A stretch of DNA of 64,000 nucleotides from an uncultured Bacteroidota bacterium (GTDB taxonomy: Bacteria; Bacteroidota; Bacteroidia; Chitinophagales; Chitinophagaceae), in NCBI GenBank assembly GCA_903831575.1, contig CAIKYB010000009.1:46562-110561 (forward strand). Direction: 5' to 3'. The notes under the pieces were generated by a model. The model worked only from the letters and a program-made list of their open reading frames with translations, was not told the DNA's origin and did no database searches. The translations under genes and the position numbers were made by a program. Below are positions 44,617 through 52,589 of this stretch, one piece after another (within the stretch, counting starts at the first letter, position 1; the number at the start of each line of letters is the position of its first letter).

Positions 44617-46206
44617 ATGGGAAAAGCAAAATTTACATTTATTGACCTATTTTCAGGTATCGGTGGTTTCAGAAAAGCTCTTGAAAACAACGGAGGCGAA
44701 TGTTTACATTTTAGCGAAATCAGTACAGATGCTGTAACTGCTTATTGTGCGAACTCTAATGAACCAATTGAAAAGAATTTAGGCGACATTACTAAAATTA
44801 AAGAATTACCGAAACATAATATTTTGACAGCAGGAGTTCCTTGTCAAAGTTGGTCTATTGCAGGACGAAATTTAGGTTTTGACGATGATAGAGGACAACT
44901 TTGGAACGACACTATATTTTTATTAAATCAATCAAAACCAGACGCATTTATTTTTGAAAATGTAAAAGGTTTAGTAGACCCAAGAAACAAAAAAGCATTA
45001 AGCTACATTTTAGAGAGAATAAAAGAAGCAGGTTATTTTGCTAATTACTATGTCTTAAATTCTTTCGATTATGGTGTTCCTCAAAACAGAATAAGAATTT
45101 ATATTGTAGGGTTTAAAAACAAAGAATTTGCTGACAAATTCAAAATTCCAAAACCACTTGAAAAAAAAATAAAATTGGCAGACATTTTATCTGACTTCAA
45201 TGAAAAGATTATTGAATCAGAGAATGAAATGCCAAGAGATTTATTTGGACAAATCATTACTCAAAAAAGCATGAGTTTATCAACCAGTAACGGGTTAAAT
45301 GATTATTTCCTTTTCAACGATTTACGAAATGGACATTCTACAATTCATTCGTGGGACATTTTAGAAACAACTGAAAGACAAAAGAAAATATGCTATTTAT
45401 TGCTCAAAAATAGACGTAAAAGTGCTTATGGTGATTTAGACGGAAATCCATTATCATTAGAGCATTTTCAGGGTTTAGACAAAACTATAACTGAAAAAGA
45501 ACTTGAAGAATTAGTAGGATTAAAAATTTTAAAGAAAGAACATTATACTTTTAATATCGACAAATCCAAAATTGGAGCTTTAACAGAAGAAGAAAATGTT
45601 TTATTAGGGCTATGCGAAAACGATTTTTTGATAATGGACAAATTGAAAATGAATAGAGAATTAAAAGTCAAAAAAATTTCTATCTCAAAAACAATTACTC
45701 CCTTAATTCAGCAAGGAATTTTGATAAGTAATGAAGAAAGATATGATTTTAAAAATACAAAAATTAGCACAGGGCTTTATGGAGTAAACAGAGTTTTTCT
45801 GCCTACCTCAAATATTTTTCCAACACTTGTAGCAAGTGACACAAATGACTTTGTTACAACAAAAATTATTTACGCAAAAAACGAAGAAGACCACAAAAAG
45901 CAATTTATTGATAAGGTTTACAAAAAGGAAAACTATCGAAGAATTACAAAAGAGGAAGCTTGTATGATTCAAGGATTTCCAAAAGATTATATTTTACCCG
46001 AAAATAGAGCAAGATGGATGAAATTAGTTGGCAACAGTGTTTCTTTACCAGTAATTGAAATGTTGGGTAAAGCTATTTTGGACACAGGAGTTTTCGAAAA
46101 TAAAACTAAAATTAAATTTGGTATGCCTAAAATTCTCAATATGACGACATTAGAAATCAAATCACAAATGATGGAAATGTCAGCAGTGAAAAACGCCAGC
46201 AGGTAA
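44617..46206 (+). CDS. type II DNA (cytosine-5)-methyltransferase
   Basis: A 529-residue m5C methyltransferase. Motif I is FIDLFSGIGGFRKALE, motif IV AGVPCQSWSIAGRNLGFDD with the catalytic Cys near residue 75, motif VI FIFENVKGLVDPRNK, motif VIII QNRIRIYIVG, motif X LVGNSVSLPVIEMLG. A large central insertion (about 220-395) that looks winged-helix-like separates motifs VIII and IX and probably reads the target sequence. It is paired with the TdeIII-like nuclease upstream (6 bases). It lacks an XRE domain, so it has no visible controller. Confidence 0.92.
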   Translation: MGKAKFTFIDLFSGIGGFRKALENNGGECLHFSEISTDAVTAYCANSNEPIEKNLGDITKIKELPKHNILTAGVPCQSWSIAGRNLGFDDDRGQLWNDTIFLLNQSKPDAFIFENVKGLVDPRNKKALSYILERIKEAGYFANYYVLNSFDYGVPQNRIRIYIVGFKNKEFADKFKIPKPLEKKIKLADILSDFNEKIIESENEMPRDLFGQIITQKSMSLSTSNGLNDYFLFNDLRNGHSTIHSWDILETTERQKKICYLLLKNRRKSAYGDLDGNPLSLEHFQGLDKTITEKELEELVGLKILKKEHYTFNIDKSKIGALTEEENVLLGLCENDFLIMDKLKMNRELKVKKISISKTITPLIQQGILISNEERYDFKNTKISTGLYGVNRVFLPTSNIFPTLVASDTNDFVTTKIIYAKNEEDHKKQFIDKVYKKENYRRITKEEACMIQGFPKDYILPENRARWMKLVGNSVSLPVIEMLGKAILDTGVFENKTKIKFGMPKILNMTTLEIKSQMMEMSAVKNASR

Positions 46207-46299
46207 CATCACTTACAAAAAATTGCTGATTTAGTGTTCATATGAATTTTGTGCTTAATCAATATGAGAAAAATTTGAAGGATTTGATTTGGCTTGGGA

Positions 46300-46453
46300 A
46301 GAAATTGAATAAGAAGCTGGAATTGATTTTCATCAGGCAATGCTGTTGTATCAAAAAGGATTATTGACATGGTTAATGAAAGATTTGAAAGACAAACCAA
46401 ATAAAGATTATAATTTAGGCGAAGATGAGTTATCGATAGCCGCAGAGTCATAA
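46300..46453 (+). pseudogene. remnant of an unknown gene
   Basis: One frame reads GFDLAWEEIE, a stop, then AGIDFHQAMLLYQKGLLTW and on to LGEDELSIAAES before a stop at 46453. The in-frame stop suggests the decayed end of a protein-coding gene, or a spurious frame. It overlaps the convergent GGCT/HEPN gene by 46 bases. Confidence 0.25.
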
Positions 46454-47304
46454 TTTTCATTTATATTTTTCAGAATTAAATCACATTCCTCTTTTGTTTT
46501 TTTTAAAATAAATTTTGTAATTTCAAATAGTTCATAAAATGATTTTTTTACTTTATCATAATCATTATAGACAGCTTTTCCTCTATGAGTAATATTACAT
46601 CTAATCTGATAGTAGTATTCGATTGATTTTTTAGGGTTTTCAGGATTAAAAGTGATTTTAGTTTTTGGATCATCAGACCTTACAATTTCTCTCTTGCCAG
46701 TTGTATTTTTTTTTAGTGCTTCGATAAAATATGGATCAAGTGAAAGTTTTGTATTTTTTGAAGAAGGGTTTCCTTTGAAACTATATCTAAAAAAAGTAAA
46801 CCTTTCTATGATAGTCCATAATAACATGTACTTCATTTGAAGTTTAAATAATGGTTTTAAATTAAAATCAAATTCCTCATCGTCAAATTCGTCCAAGACC
46901 TCAATTGCACTTTTAAAAAAAGGGTCTTCCCAAATTGTTTTCCAGTCTGATTCAAGTATATCTTCTGTTCCATTTTTGGGTGATTTTCCAATTAGGATAT
47001 TAAAAGAAATATTCTCTAATGTGTCTATTATTCCCCATTCAAATAAATTTTCTGGTTCAAGATCATTAATGACCTTATACGCTTTATCTGCATCATTTTG
47101 ATTAAAATCAATTAAGTAACCATCAACCCTATCAATCTCATTATGGGTATACAATGTAATTCCATCTCTTAATAAAAGTTTTCCTTTGATTTTTAATGGA
47201 GTTATGGATTTTGTATAATCTTTAATACATAAAAATGATATTTCACCAGGTCGAAAGACTCCGTATGAAAAAAATGGCAAATTTATATCTGGCTTTTGTA
47301 TCAT
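46408..47304 (-). CDS. GGCT-fold/HEPN fusion protein, candidate defence or toxin gene
   Basis: A 298-residue protein. The N-terminal part (about 1-120) begins PFFSYGVFRPGEISF and continues with KGKLLLRDGITLYTHN, resembling the gamma-glutamylcyclotransferase/AIG2 fold, where SYG-x-R replaces the usual YGSNM. The C-terminal half is helical and holds RCNITHRG near residue 235, an Rx4H motif of HEPN ribonuclease domains, in a context (YYYQIRCNITHRGKAVY) like ApeA-type HEPN. It is divergent from another GGCT-family gene with 48 bases between start codons. Function is inferred only; the Arg/His pair and the fold should be tested. Confidence 0.6.
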   Translation of the reverse strand: MIQKPDINLPFFSYGVFRPGEISFLCIKDYTKSITPLKIKGKLLLRDGITLYTHNEIDRVDGYLIDFNQNDADKAYKVINDLEPENLFEWGIIDTLENISFNILIGKSPKNGTEDILESDWKTIWEDPFFKSAIEVLDEFDDEEFDFNLKPLFKLQMKYMLLWTIIERFTFFRYSFKGNPSSKNTKLSLDPYFIEALKKNTTGKREIVRSDDPKTKITFNPENPKKSIEYYYQIRCNITHRGKAVYNDYDKVKKSFYELFEITKFILKKTKEECDLILKNINENYDSAAIDNSSSPKL

Positions 47305-47352
47305 AATAATCGTTTAAGTAATAACTTTAAAATTAAATTTAATAATTTAATT

Positions 47353-48297
47353 ATGGCTTATTATTTCGCATATGGTTCAAATATGGATAAATATCAGATA
47401 GAAGAAAGATGTCCAAAAATATTAGATATAGGCAAAGGTCTGATACCAAATAAAAAAATTGATTTTACAAGAAAGTCGATTAATAGAAACTGTGGAGTAG
47501 CGGATATTGTTGATAGTCAGGGAGATGTTGTGTGGGGTATCATTTATGATATCACAGATGAAGACTTTATTTTTTTAGACAGGTTTGAGGGATATCCAAA
47601 AAACTATACAAAGAAAATAATTAAATGCTATCAGTTTGTAAATCCTAATCCTTGGGGATTTATTCCTGAGATTCCATTGCAAGAATACTACGAAGAATTA
47701 TATAAAAACCCATTCAATTTCAAAGAAATTGATGCAGTGGTTTATGAAGTAATTGATAAATCGGCTACAACAATTCAACCGTCAATAGAGTACTTACATT
47801 TATTACAGGGTGCCGCCGAAGAAAATTTCTTTCCAATTGAGTATCAAGAAAAATTAAATGCTTTTGGAGCAGAATTAAGAATACAGTTAAACTCACAAGC
47901 TCTTGATTTGTTTCTTGAAATTTCTGATTTAATAGCAATGCCTAATTTCAATGAAAAGATAAAAAACACACAAGAGTTTGGTGGTGCTGATTTAGTAATT
48001 ACCGGAAGTTTAGAAAGGAAGCAACAGTTGAATGAAAATTATCCACTTGATCTTGTTGTATTAACACCTTTCTGGAAAGAATTAAGTTGGGTAGTTTCAC
48101 ACATTTACAATTCAGACTCTACTAAGTGGCTGTTTAATAGTTTCAATAAATATATTTATTTCAAGGAGTTTGGTGAAGCTGCAATTGAGTATCAAAACAA
48201 AAATCCAAACGATACTGACCATATTGGAATTTGTAGAGTAGGGATTGCAAAGGCTTATTCATTATTGACAGAGGGAGGAATTTTATCTGTTGAGTAA
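47353..48297 (+). CDS. gamma-glutamylcyclotransferase-family protein with unknown C-terminal domain
   Basis: About 314 residues from the ATG at 47353; a longer frame exists but adds a weakly conserved-looking tail. The N-terminus YYFAYGSNMDKYQI is the GGCT substrate loop, and LDRFEGYPKNYTKK carries the expected active-site glutamate. GGCTs release 5-oxoproline from gamma-glutamyl peptides. The C-terminal 170 residues match nothing I know. The gene is divergent from the GGCT/HEPN fusion, so the two probably share regulation and may form a two-gene system. Confidence 0.75.
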   Translation: MAYYFAYGSNMDKYQIEERCPKILDIGKGLIPNKKIDFTRKSINRNCGVADIVDSQGDVVWGIIYDITDEDFIFLDRFEGYPKNYTKKIIKCYQFVNPNPWGFIPEIPLQEYYEELYKNPFNFKEIDAVVYEVIDKSATTIQPSIEYLHLLQGAAEENFFPIEYQEKLNAFGAELRIQLNSQALDLFLEISDLIAMPNFNEKIKNTQEFGGADLVITGSLERKQQLNENYPLDLVVLTPFWKELSWVVSHIYNSDSTKWLFNSFNKYIYFKEFGEAAIEYQNKNPNDTDHIGICRVGIAKAYSLLTEGGILSVE

Positions 48298-48379
48298 TTA
48301 CTATTTCTATAAATAGAAAATCGAAATGAATAAAAAAATTAGCAGATTGTGTCAAAGAAAAAGTTAAACTAAAAACTTT

Positions 48380-49099
48380 ATGGAATATTACAGGGATCCC
48401 AAAAATCAAATTTATGCAGATTTGAGTTATCGTTTAGGTAGAATAATTTTTCAATACGAAAACCTTCAGACAAACGAAGAAAAGTTTGAAGCAACTTTAT
48501 ATATTTCTGTGCTTCAGAATTTAGTTGCTAATTGTAATGAATATATCAGAAAAATGACAAAAACAGAAAGACGTAATTCCATTTTCAAATTAGATTATGC
48601 TAATGCAGATTGGGGAATAAATCAGGGAAGCTGGATTAAAAATACTTTTGGAGAAGAAGAAAGTTTACAAAATTTTATCTCTAAAATTAGAAATGCAGTT
48701 AGCCATCCAATTCCGACAGACATCAATTCTGATTTCCCTTCAACAGGCTTTACAACTATTCCTGACAGTTCTGGCTTCATTCAAAAATTTAGATTTATAA
48801 ATTCGCCTGATACTTCTCAAAATAATTATAAGCAATTTGAATCATTGGAAAGAGCTGAAAAATACATTAAAGATAATCAGCTATCTAATTCAAATGTTGA
48901 GATACGCACGATAAATAATGGAGCGAAGTTAAATTACATACTATATAGGGAAGATAAGATTTTCACGAGGCAATCCATTATTGATTTAACAGTAAAAGAA
49001 TTGGGTGTATTTGTAAAGAATTTAGCAAATTATCTTGCGCAACCCACACAAGCAAATTGGGACGGGGCATCTATAATTCAATTAATTTCAGCAGCATAA
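48380..49099 (+). CDS. HEPN-domain protein (putative ribonuclease)
   Basis: A 239-residue protein. The N-terminal helical half ends in FISKIRNAVSHPIPTD near residues 99-114, an Rx4H HEPN motif like that of pEK499_p136-type HEPN proteins. Such domains cut RNA and occur as toxins in many defence systems. The C-terminal half, after a Ser/Asn-rich stretch, is unassigned. The 119-residue gene begins 6 bases downstream, so the two form an operon and the small gene may be its antitoxin or partner. Confidence 0.75.
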   Translation: MEYYRDPKNQIYADLSYRLGRIIFQYENLQTNEEKFEATLYISVLQNLVANCNEYIRKMTKTERRNSIFKLDYANADWGINQGSWIKNTFGEEESLQNFISKIRNAVSHPIPTDINSDFPSTGFTTIPDSSGFIQKFRFINSPDTSQNNYKQFESLERAEKYIKDNQLSNSNVEIRTINNGAKLNYILYREDKIFTRQSIIDLTVKELGVFVKNLANYLAQPTQANWDGASIIQLISAA

Positions 49100-49105
49100 T
49101 AATAC

Positions 49106-49465
49106 ATGATTACCATCAAAAATTTATCAAAAGTAGGAGACATTCTTAATTCAGAAGGAATGATTTTAGGTCTATTTAAAAATGATTCCGAGGATATGAT
49201 TCTTTCTTCCCATCTAACCGATGGCTCAGGAGATGTTTATTTTAATACTAAAAAAGATGTTCTAATAAAATATTTTAATTCAGAAATTAATCTCAGAGAG
49301 GTATATATAACCAGTGATGATTTCTTTGTATCAAAAAAGTTTCGTGAAGAAACCAGGCAATATTTAAAAAATGATCTTGTTGAGTTGATACAAATGGGGG
49401 ACAAATTCTATAATACAATTGCTATTGGAATGAAGAATGAAAATATCGTTAAAGATATAATTTAA
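49106..49465 (+). CDS. hypothetical protein downstream of a HEPN gene
   Basis: A 119-residue protein with no family I can name. It is acidic, with a beta-rich first half (MILSSHLTDGSGDVYFNT) and a helical second half (SKKFREETRQYLKNDLVELI). No signal peptide or membrane helix. Its place 6 bases after the HEPN gene suggests that it is an antitoxin, but that is inference from order and size alone. Repeat A starts directly after its stop. Confidence 0.5.
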   Translation: MITIKNLSKVGDILNSEGMILGLFKNDSEDMILSSHLTDGSGDVYFNTKKDVLIKYFNSEINLREVYITSDDFFVSKKFREETRQYLKNDLVELIQMGDKFYNTIAIGMKNENIVKDII

Positions 49466-49467
49466 GA

Positions 49468-49716
49468 ATGAAATTCGGTTTTCGCATACCAAACCTTAAT
49501 AAGCGCATAGCAGCAAGAACATCTCTAAAAAGATATGTGCGGCAAAATCTTGGGTTTAAAGCACCAAGAGGATGGGGCTGGGTAACCAATCCAAAAAAGG
49601 CTTTGTATAACAGAGTGTACAATAGAACAACATCAGGGTGCATGGTGGCAATTATGCTGTTTTTGGGAGTCTTAAGTTGTTTTATAATAGTCTTAAATTT
49701 TCTTTTGGGGTATTAA
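49468..49716 (+). CDS. small membrane protein encoded by repeat A (intact copy)
   Basis: An 82-residue protein. A basic N-terminal half (NKRIAARTSLKRYVRQNLGF, then KAPRGWGWVTNPKKALYNRVYNRTTSG) is followed by a hydrophobic C-terminal helix (MVAIMLFLGVLSCFIIVLNFLL). The basic half is repeated at 39.0 kb (frame broken) and, inverted and truncated, at 51.0 kb, so it belongs to a mobile or recombinogenic repeat. It lies 2 bases after the 119-residue gene. Function unknown. Confidence 0.55.
   Translation: MKFGFRIPNLNKRIAARTSLKRYVRQNLGFKAPRGWGWVTNPKKALYNRVYNRTTSGCMVAIMLFLGVLSCFIIVLNFLLGY
49485..49610 (+). repeat. repeat A, copy 2 (intact, coding)
   Basis: CATACCAAACCTTAATAAGC through GGCTTTGTATAAC, the coding part of the 82-residue gene, shared with 39003-39116 (same strand) and 51036-51126 (opposite strand). 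Confidence 0.8.
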
Positions 49717-49720
49717 GAAT

Positions 49721-49802
49721 TATTAGGGAAGGCTAAGAGATATTAGGGCAGTTTAGGTAGTCTTAAATAATCTTAAGATTGTTTAAGATGATTTTTATCG
49801 AA
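49721..49802 (+). repeat. repeat B, copy 1
   Basis: An 82-base repeat, about 76 of 82 bases identical to 51232-51313 by eye. It contains the perfect palindrome AATCTTAAGATT within TCTTAAATAATCTTAAGATT. It lies just after the 82-residue gene. Confidence 0.85.
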
Positions 49803-50162
49803 GGGAACTTGGTATTGATTAAAAATTATGGAGAAAACTATGTGCTGAAACAAGTTTTTTTATTTTCAGTGTAGTCAATCTTCACATCCTCAAATAATCG
49901 TGTCTTTTTTGATTATAACTGTGTTTAAGTACCCGTTTTAAAAATAAAAAAAATATTGTAGATTTATTTTTAATATTCATCACAGTTGAAATACAGTAGA
50001 AATCATAAAAACACCTGCCGGCAAAAAGTTGTCTGAAGTAATAGAAGAGTTAATTCTGAAGATCAATTTCTATGTTCAAAATGTATGAAACATGTTTATT
50101 GTGAGGGCCATAAGAAATTTCTAATGATTAAATTTTTAACAACATTAAACTTTAGTATAACA
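49803..50162. other. intergenic region without a recognised gene
   Basis: 360 AT-rich bases between repeat B and the lipoprotein start. No open frame, promoter consensus or hairpin stood out. Confidence 0.6.
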
Positions 50163-50984
50163 ATGAATTTTATTAAAAAAATAATCCTGTCATTTTTTTT
50201 GTTTTTATTTGTATACTCTTGTAATAATCAAAAAAATACGGAAGATGTTCCGGAAAACTTTCCTTTAAATGGAACTTTTTGTGCTGACATTATATATTTT
50301 AACCCGAAGACTAATTTCAGAAACAACTATACTCTGAATGTCCTAATTGAAAACAACTATCTGAAGAAAATAATTTTTAACAACGGCGGTTATTTAGATG
50401 AAAGCCATTTTACAAGCAACACACTTAATAATAACTATATAAAAATAACAACAGATAGAGGTGTAGACTTTGAGATCACTTTGAATAATAATTCTAATTG
50501 TACAATTAGCAACACAAGCCCTTTTGATGAAGATGTTGTAAATGAAAATTATAATAGTATTACAACAACAGCACAATTAGTCAAACAAAAAATTTATGTT
50601 ATTTATGTATCAAACACAAATGTTACTCATACATATGTAAACAATCATCCCACACATGACCCTAACGATTTAATGGAAACTGTTGAACCTGCTTATCGCT
50701 CATATACAAAAGCAGAGAGTGACGTCAAGTATGCTTCATATAAAGCGCTAATAAATTCATTTTCTGGAGAAATTGATGAATCCATTAAACCAGCAATAGA
50801 AAATCTAATGAGTATTGATGTTAGTATATTTAAGCAAGAGATTTTTGCAAAATATTTAAATCAAGATTTACAATCAGTACCACAAATCCTTTCAGTTCAA
50901 CCTCATATCTTTTACTCGAAAGATGAAGCAGATAAGTATTATAACGAGTGTAATAAATTAAAACTTGAGTCATTATTAAATTGA
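50163..50984 (+). CDS. hypothetical lipoprotein
   Basis: About 273 residues from the ATG at 50163, chosen because it starts a lipoprotein signal: MNFIKKIILSFFLFLFVYSC, with the lipobox Cys at residue 20. The mature part is Asn/Thr-rich with no known domain; a helical segment (about 175-273) ends it. It should be anchored in the inner or outer membrane. It lies between the two copies of repeat B and next to inverted copies of repeat A, so it may be a module cargo gene. Confidence 0.6.
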   Translation: MNFIKKIILSFFLFLFVYSCNNQKNTEDVPENFPLNGTFCADIIYFNPKTNFRNNYTLNVLIENNYLKKIIFNNGGYLDESHFTSNTLNNNYIKITTDRGVDFEITLNNNSNCTISNTSPFDEDVVNENYNSITTTAQLVKQKIYVIYVSNTNVTHTYVNNHPTHDPNDLMETVEPAYRSYTKAESDVKYASYKALINSFSGEIDESIKPAIENLMSIDVSIFKQEIFAKYLNQDLQSVPQILSVQPHIFYSKDEADKYYNECNKLKLESLLN

Positions 50985-51035
50985 CAATTAAACTTGCTTC
51001 AACTATCAATTAACATTGTTTTCGATATTAAATAA

Positions 51036-51126
51036 ATACAAAGCCTTTTTTGGATTTGTTACCCAGCCCCATCCTCTTGGTGCTTTAAACCCAAGATTTT
51101 GCCGTACATACCTTTTTAGAGATGTT
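51036..51126 (-). repeat. repeat A, copy 3 (inverted, truncated)
   Basis: The reverse complement runs from AACATCTCTAAAAAGGTATG to GGCTTTGTATT and matches repeat A copy 2 with few mismatches; the first 30 bases of the repeat are absent. Confidence 0.8.
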
Positions 51127-51231
51127 CCCTTAATTTCCAGCATCGTAGCACTTTCTTCTCTGTCTTTTGCAAGGTCAGTAAACCAAATTTGGTGTTGTTC
51201 TGCACAGGACCTTCGATGGTTTCGACATTAC

Positions 51232-51313
51232 TATTAGGGAATACTAAGAAATATTAGGTCAGTTTAGGGAGTCTTAAATAATCTTAAGATTGTTTAAGAT
51301 TATTTTTATCGAA
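51232..51313 (+). repeat. repeat B, copy 2
   Basis: The partner of 49721-49802, same orientation, about 76 of 82 bases identical, including AATCTTAAGATT. Confidence 0.85.
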
Positions 51314-51459
51314 AATATTATCCATTATAAGCAACCTTATCCCAAATATTCACTAAATTTAGAACGAAATATATCGTAATGGGACGACCCCAATAGTCCA
51401 GAAACAACTTTAAAAAAACGGAAAATAATTTAACAAAAGTGGCGACTACGCAAATCAAA

Positions 51460-51894
51460 ATGAAAAAAGCACTAATTATGTTTGCACTTATCCTATTAGG
51501 ATATTCGGGATTTAGCCAAAATATTACATACAAAAAAGACTGGCAAGGAAATGTTATTGCTGTCGACGGCAGAGGAAATACAATAGCTACTCAAAAATCA
51601 GATTGGCAAGGAAATACCACATGGGAAGACAACAGTGGGAACACTATTAAAACTCAAAAACAAGATTGGCAAGGAAACAATACTTGGGAAAATAATAGAG
51701 GACAAACTATACAAACAGAAAAAAGAGATTGGCAAGGAAATAAAACTGTAGAAAATGATAAAGGTCAGACTGAATATGTTTATAAAAAAGATTGGCAAGG
51801 AAATACAACTTTAGAAGATAAAAATGGTCGCCTCATAGGGACATATAAAAAAGACTGGCAAGGAAATACGGTTTTTGAAAGGAGCCCTAACTAG
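51460..51894 (+). CDS. secreted DWQGN-repeat protein
   Basis: About 144 residues from the ATG at 51460 (MKKALIMFALILLGYSGFSQ is a clear signal peptide). The mature part is six tandem units of about 20-23 residues, each with DWQGN followed by a short Asn/Gly/Thr-rich turn (for example KSDWQGNTTWEDNSGNTIKT). No domain is known to me; it looks like a small extracellular beta-repeat. Its stop codon is the exact point where similarity to the nucleotidyltransferase gene begins, so a recombination joint lies here. Confidence 0.75.
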   Translation: MKKALIMFALILLGYSGFSQNITYKKDWQGNVIAVDGRGNTIATQKSDWQGNTTWEDNSGNTIKTQKQDWQGNNTWENNRGQTIQTEKRDWQGNKTVENDKGQTEYVYKKDWQGNTTLEDKNGRLIGTYKKDWQGNTVFERSPN

Positions 51895-52100
51895 CTTCTA
51901 AAATGGAAGCATTTAAAGGCAGAGGAGATGGAGGTATGAGTTCTGATTTTGAGGATATGGTGTATGTTTTGAACAATAGAAATGCTATTTAGGATGAAAT
52001 AGAAAAATCACCAGCCCACTTGAGCGTATGTACTAATCTGGATTATACTGAACAAAAAAGAACAGATTTTATTGTTTGAGGAATATAAGCATTGAGTATC
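51894..52100 (+). pseudogene. decayed 3' part of an AbiEii-like nucleotidyltransferase
   Basis: From GCTTCTAAAATGG on, this copy matches the intact gene at 53492-53770. It has an in-frame TAG at 51990-51992 where the intact gene reads TGG, a deletion of about 66 bases near 52015, and a frame change near the end (GTTTGAGGA against GTTGGAGGA). The 5' two-thirds of the gene and the winged-helix partner are missing. Confidence 0.9.
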
Positions 52101-52125
52101 TGAATTCTGTATAATGATTCCTCAT

Positions 52126-52290
52126 CACAAAGTTTTTTACATCCATTTTTTCTCTACCTTAGCGTTAGTTCTTGAACATTCAGTAAGCCATTCCGTAGAT
52201 AAAGTGAAGGTTTTTCCGATAATTTTCACAAGGAAAGTAGCTATTTATTGAAAGTCAGTAGTATCAACATATTGAGCGATAGGGGGTTAC
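52126..52290 (+). repeat. element right-end arm, copy 1
   Basis: About 165 bases (CACAAAGTTTTTTACATCCA to TATTGAGCGATAGGG...) nearly identical to 53801-53966, directly before an att copy in both places. Probably the integrase arm region of the elements. Confidence 0.8.
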
Positions 52291-52306
52291 TCCTAACGCG
52301 GTCACA
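52291..52306 (+). repeat. attachment site, middle copy
   Basis: TCCTAACGCGGTCACA, identical to the tRNA-Arg 3' end. It is the right end of element 1 and the left end of element 2. Confidence 0.85.
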
Positions 52307-52308
52307 TT

Positions 52309-52340
52309 AAAGGTTTTACGCATATGTAAAACCTTTTTTT
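52309..52340 (+). terminator. terminator next to the middle att site
   Basis: An 11-bp stem (AAAGGTTTTAC with GTAAAACCTTT, 52309-52319 and 52326-52336) and a T-run of seven. It occupies the same place as the terminators after the other two att copies but differs in sequence. Confidence 0.8.
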
Positions 52341-52536
52341 ATGCAGTAAAATCAAGGGTTTTGGCCTTATTTGTTGAAAATTAGCACAAATTCATAGGTG
52401 AAAAAATCATTAGCAATTACAATCCAATATTGAGTTGTATCCATCTTACACTATTAAGGGTGATAACCTTTTTAGGGTTTCAACTTAGCACCAAAAAACT
52501 AAGAAAGTTACTTCTATCAAAAAAACCTGTTCGTTG

Positions 52537-52567
52537 TTTGCGATTCGCGAACAATAATATATCTTTG
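52537..52567 (+). promoter_or_regulatory. promoter and near-palindromic operator of the winged-helix/nucleotidyltransferase operon
   Basis: TTTG (52537-52540), a 19-base spacer, then TATCTTTG (52560-52567): full consensus. TTGTTTGC-gattc-GCGAACAA (52534-52554, one mismatch) lies over the -33 box and spacer, a good place for a repressor. The first ATG (52572) is too close to the expected start site, so Met7 (52590) is the better start. Confidence 0.6.
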
Positions 52568-52589
52568 TGTAATGAAAACACATAATGGT

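Larger units (their letters stand above)
30831..52306 (+). mobile_element. integrated element 1 (tRNA-Arg genomic island)
   Basis: About 21.5 kb between the tRNA 3' end and the second copy of the 16-bp att sequence. It begins with a terminator and a tyrosine integrase, carries mostly restriction-modification, helicase, HEPN and unknown genes, and ends in a decayed nucleotidyltransferase plus a 165-base arm next to the att site. No conjugation, capsid or relaxase gene was recognised, so it is an integrative island rather than a complete ICE or phage. The borders are inferred from the direct repeats. Confidence 0.8.

Noticed and set aside
35311..46206. DISARM, BREX or Druantia system
   Set aside because: A helicase and m5C methyltransferases are present, but none of the other marker genes (DrmB, PglX, PglZ, DruE and so on) is seen; each methyltransferase has its own nuclease.
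48298..48379. Terminator between the GGCT and HEPN genes (ATTTCTAT/ATAGAAAT)
   Set aside because: The stem is only A/T-rich and short, with a 2-base loop and no T-run.
30831..52306. Prophage or conjugative element
   Set aside because: No capsid, terminase, portal, relaxase or Tra genes were recognised.
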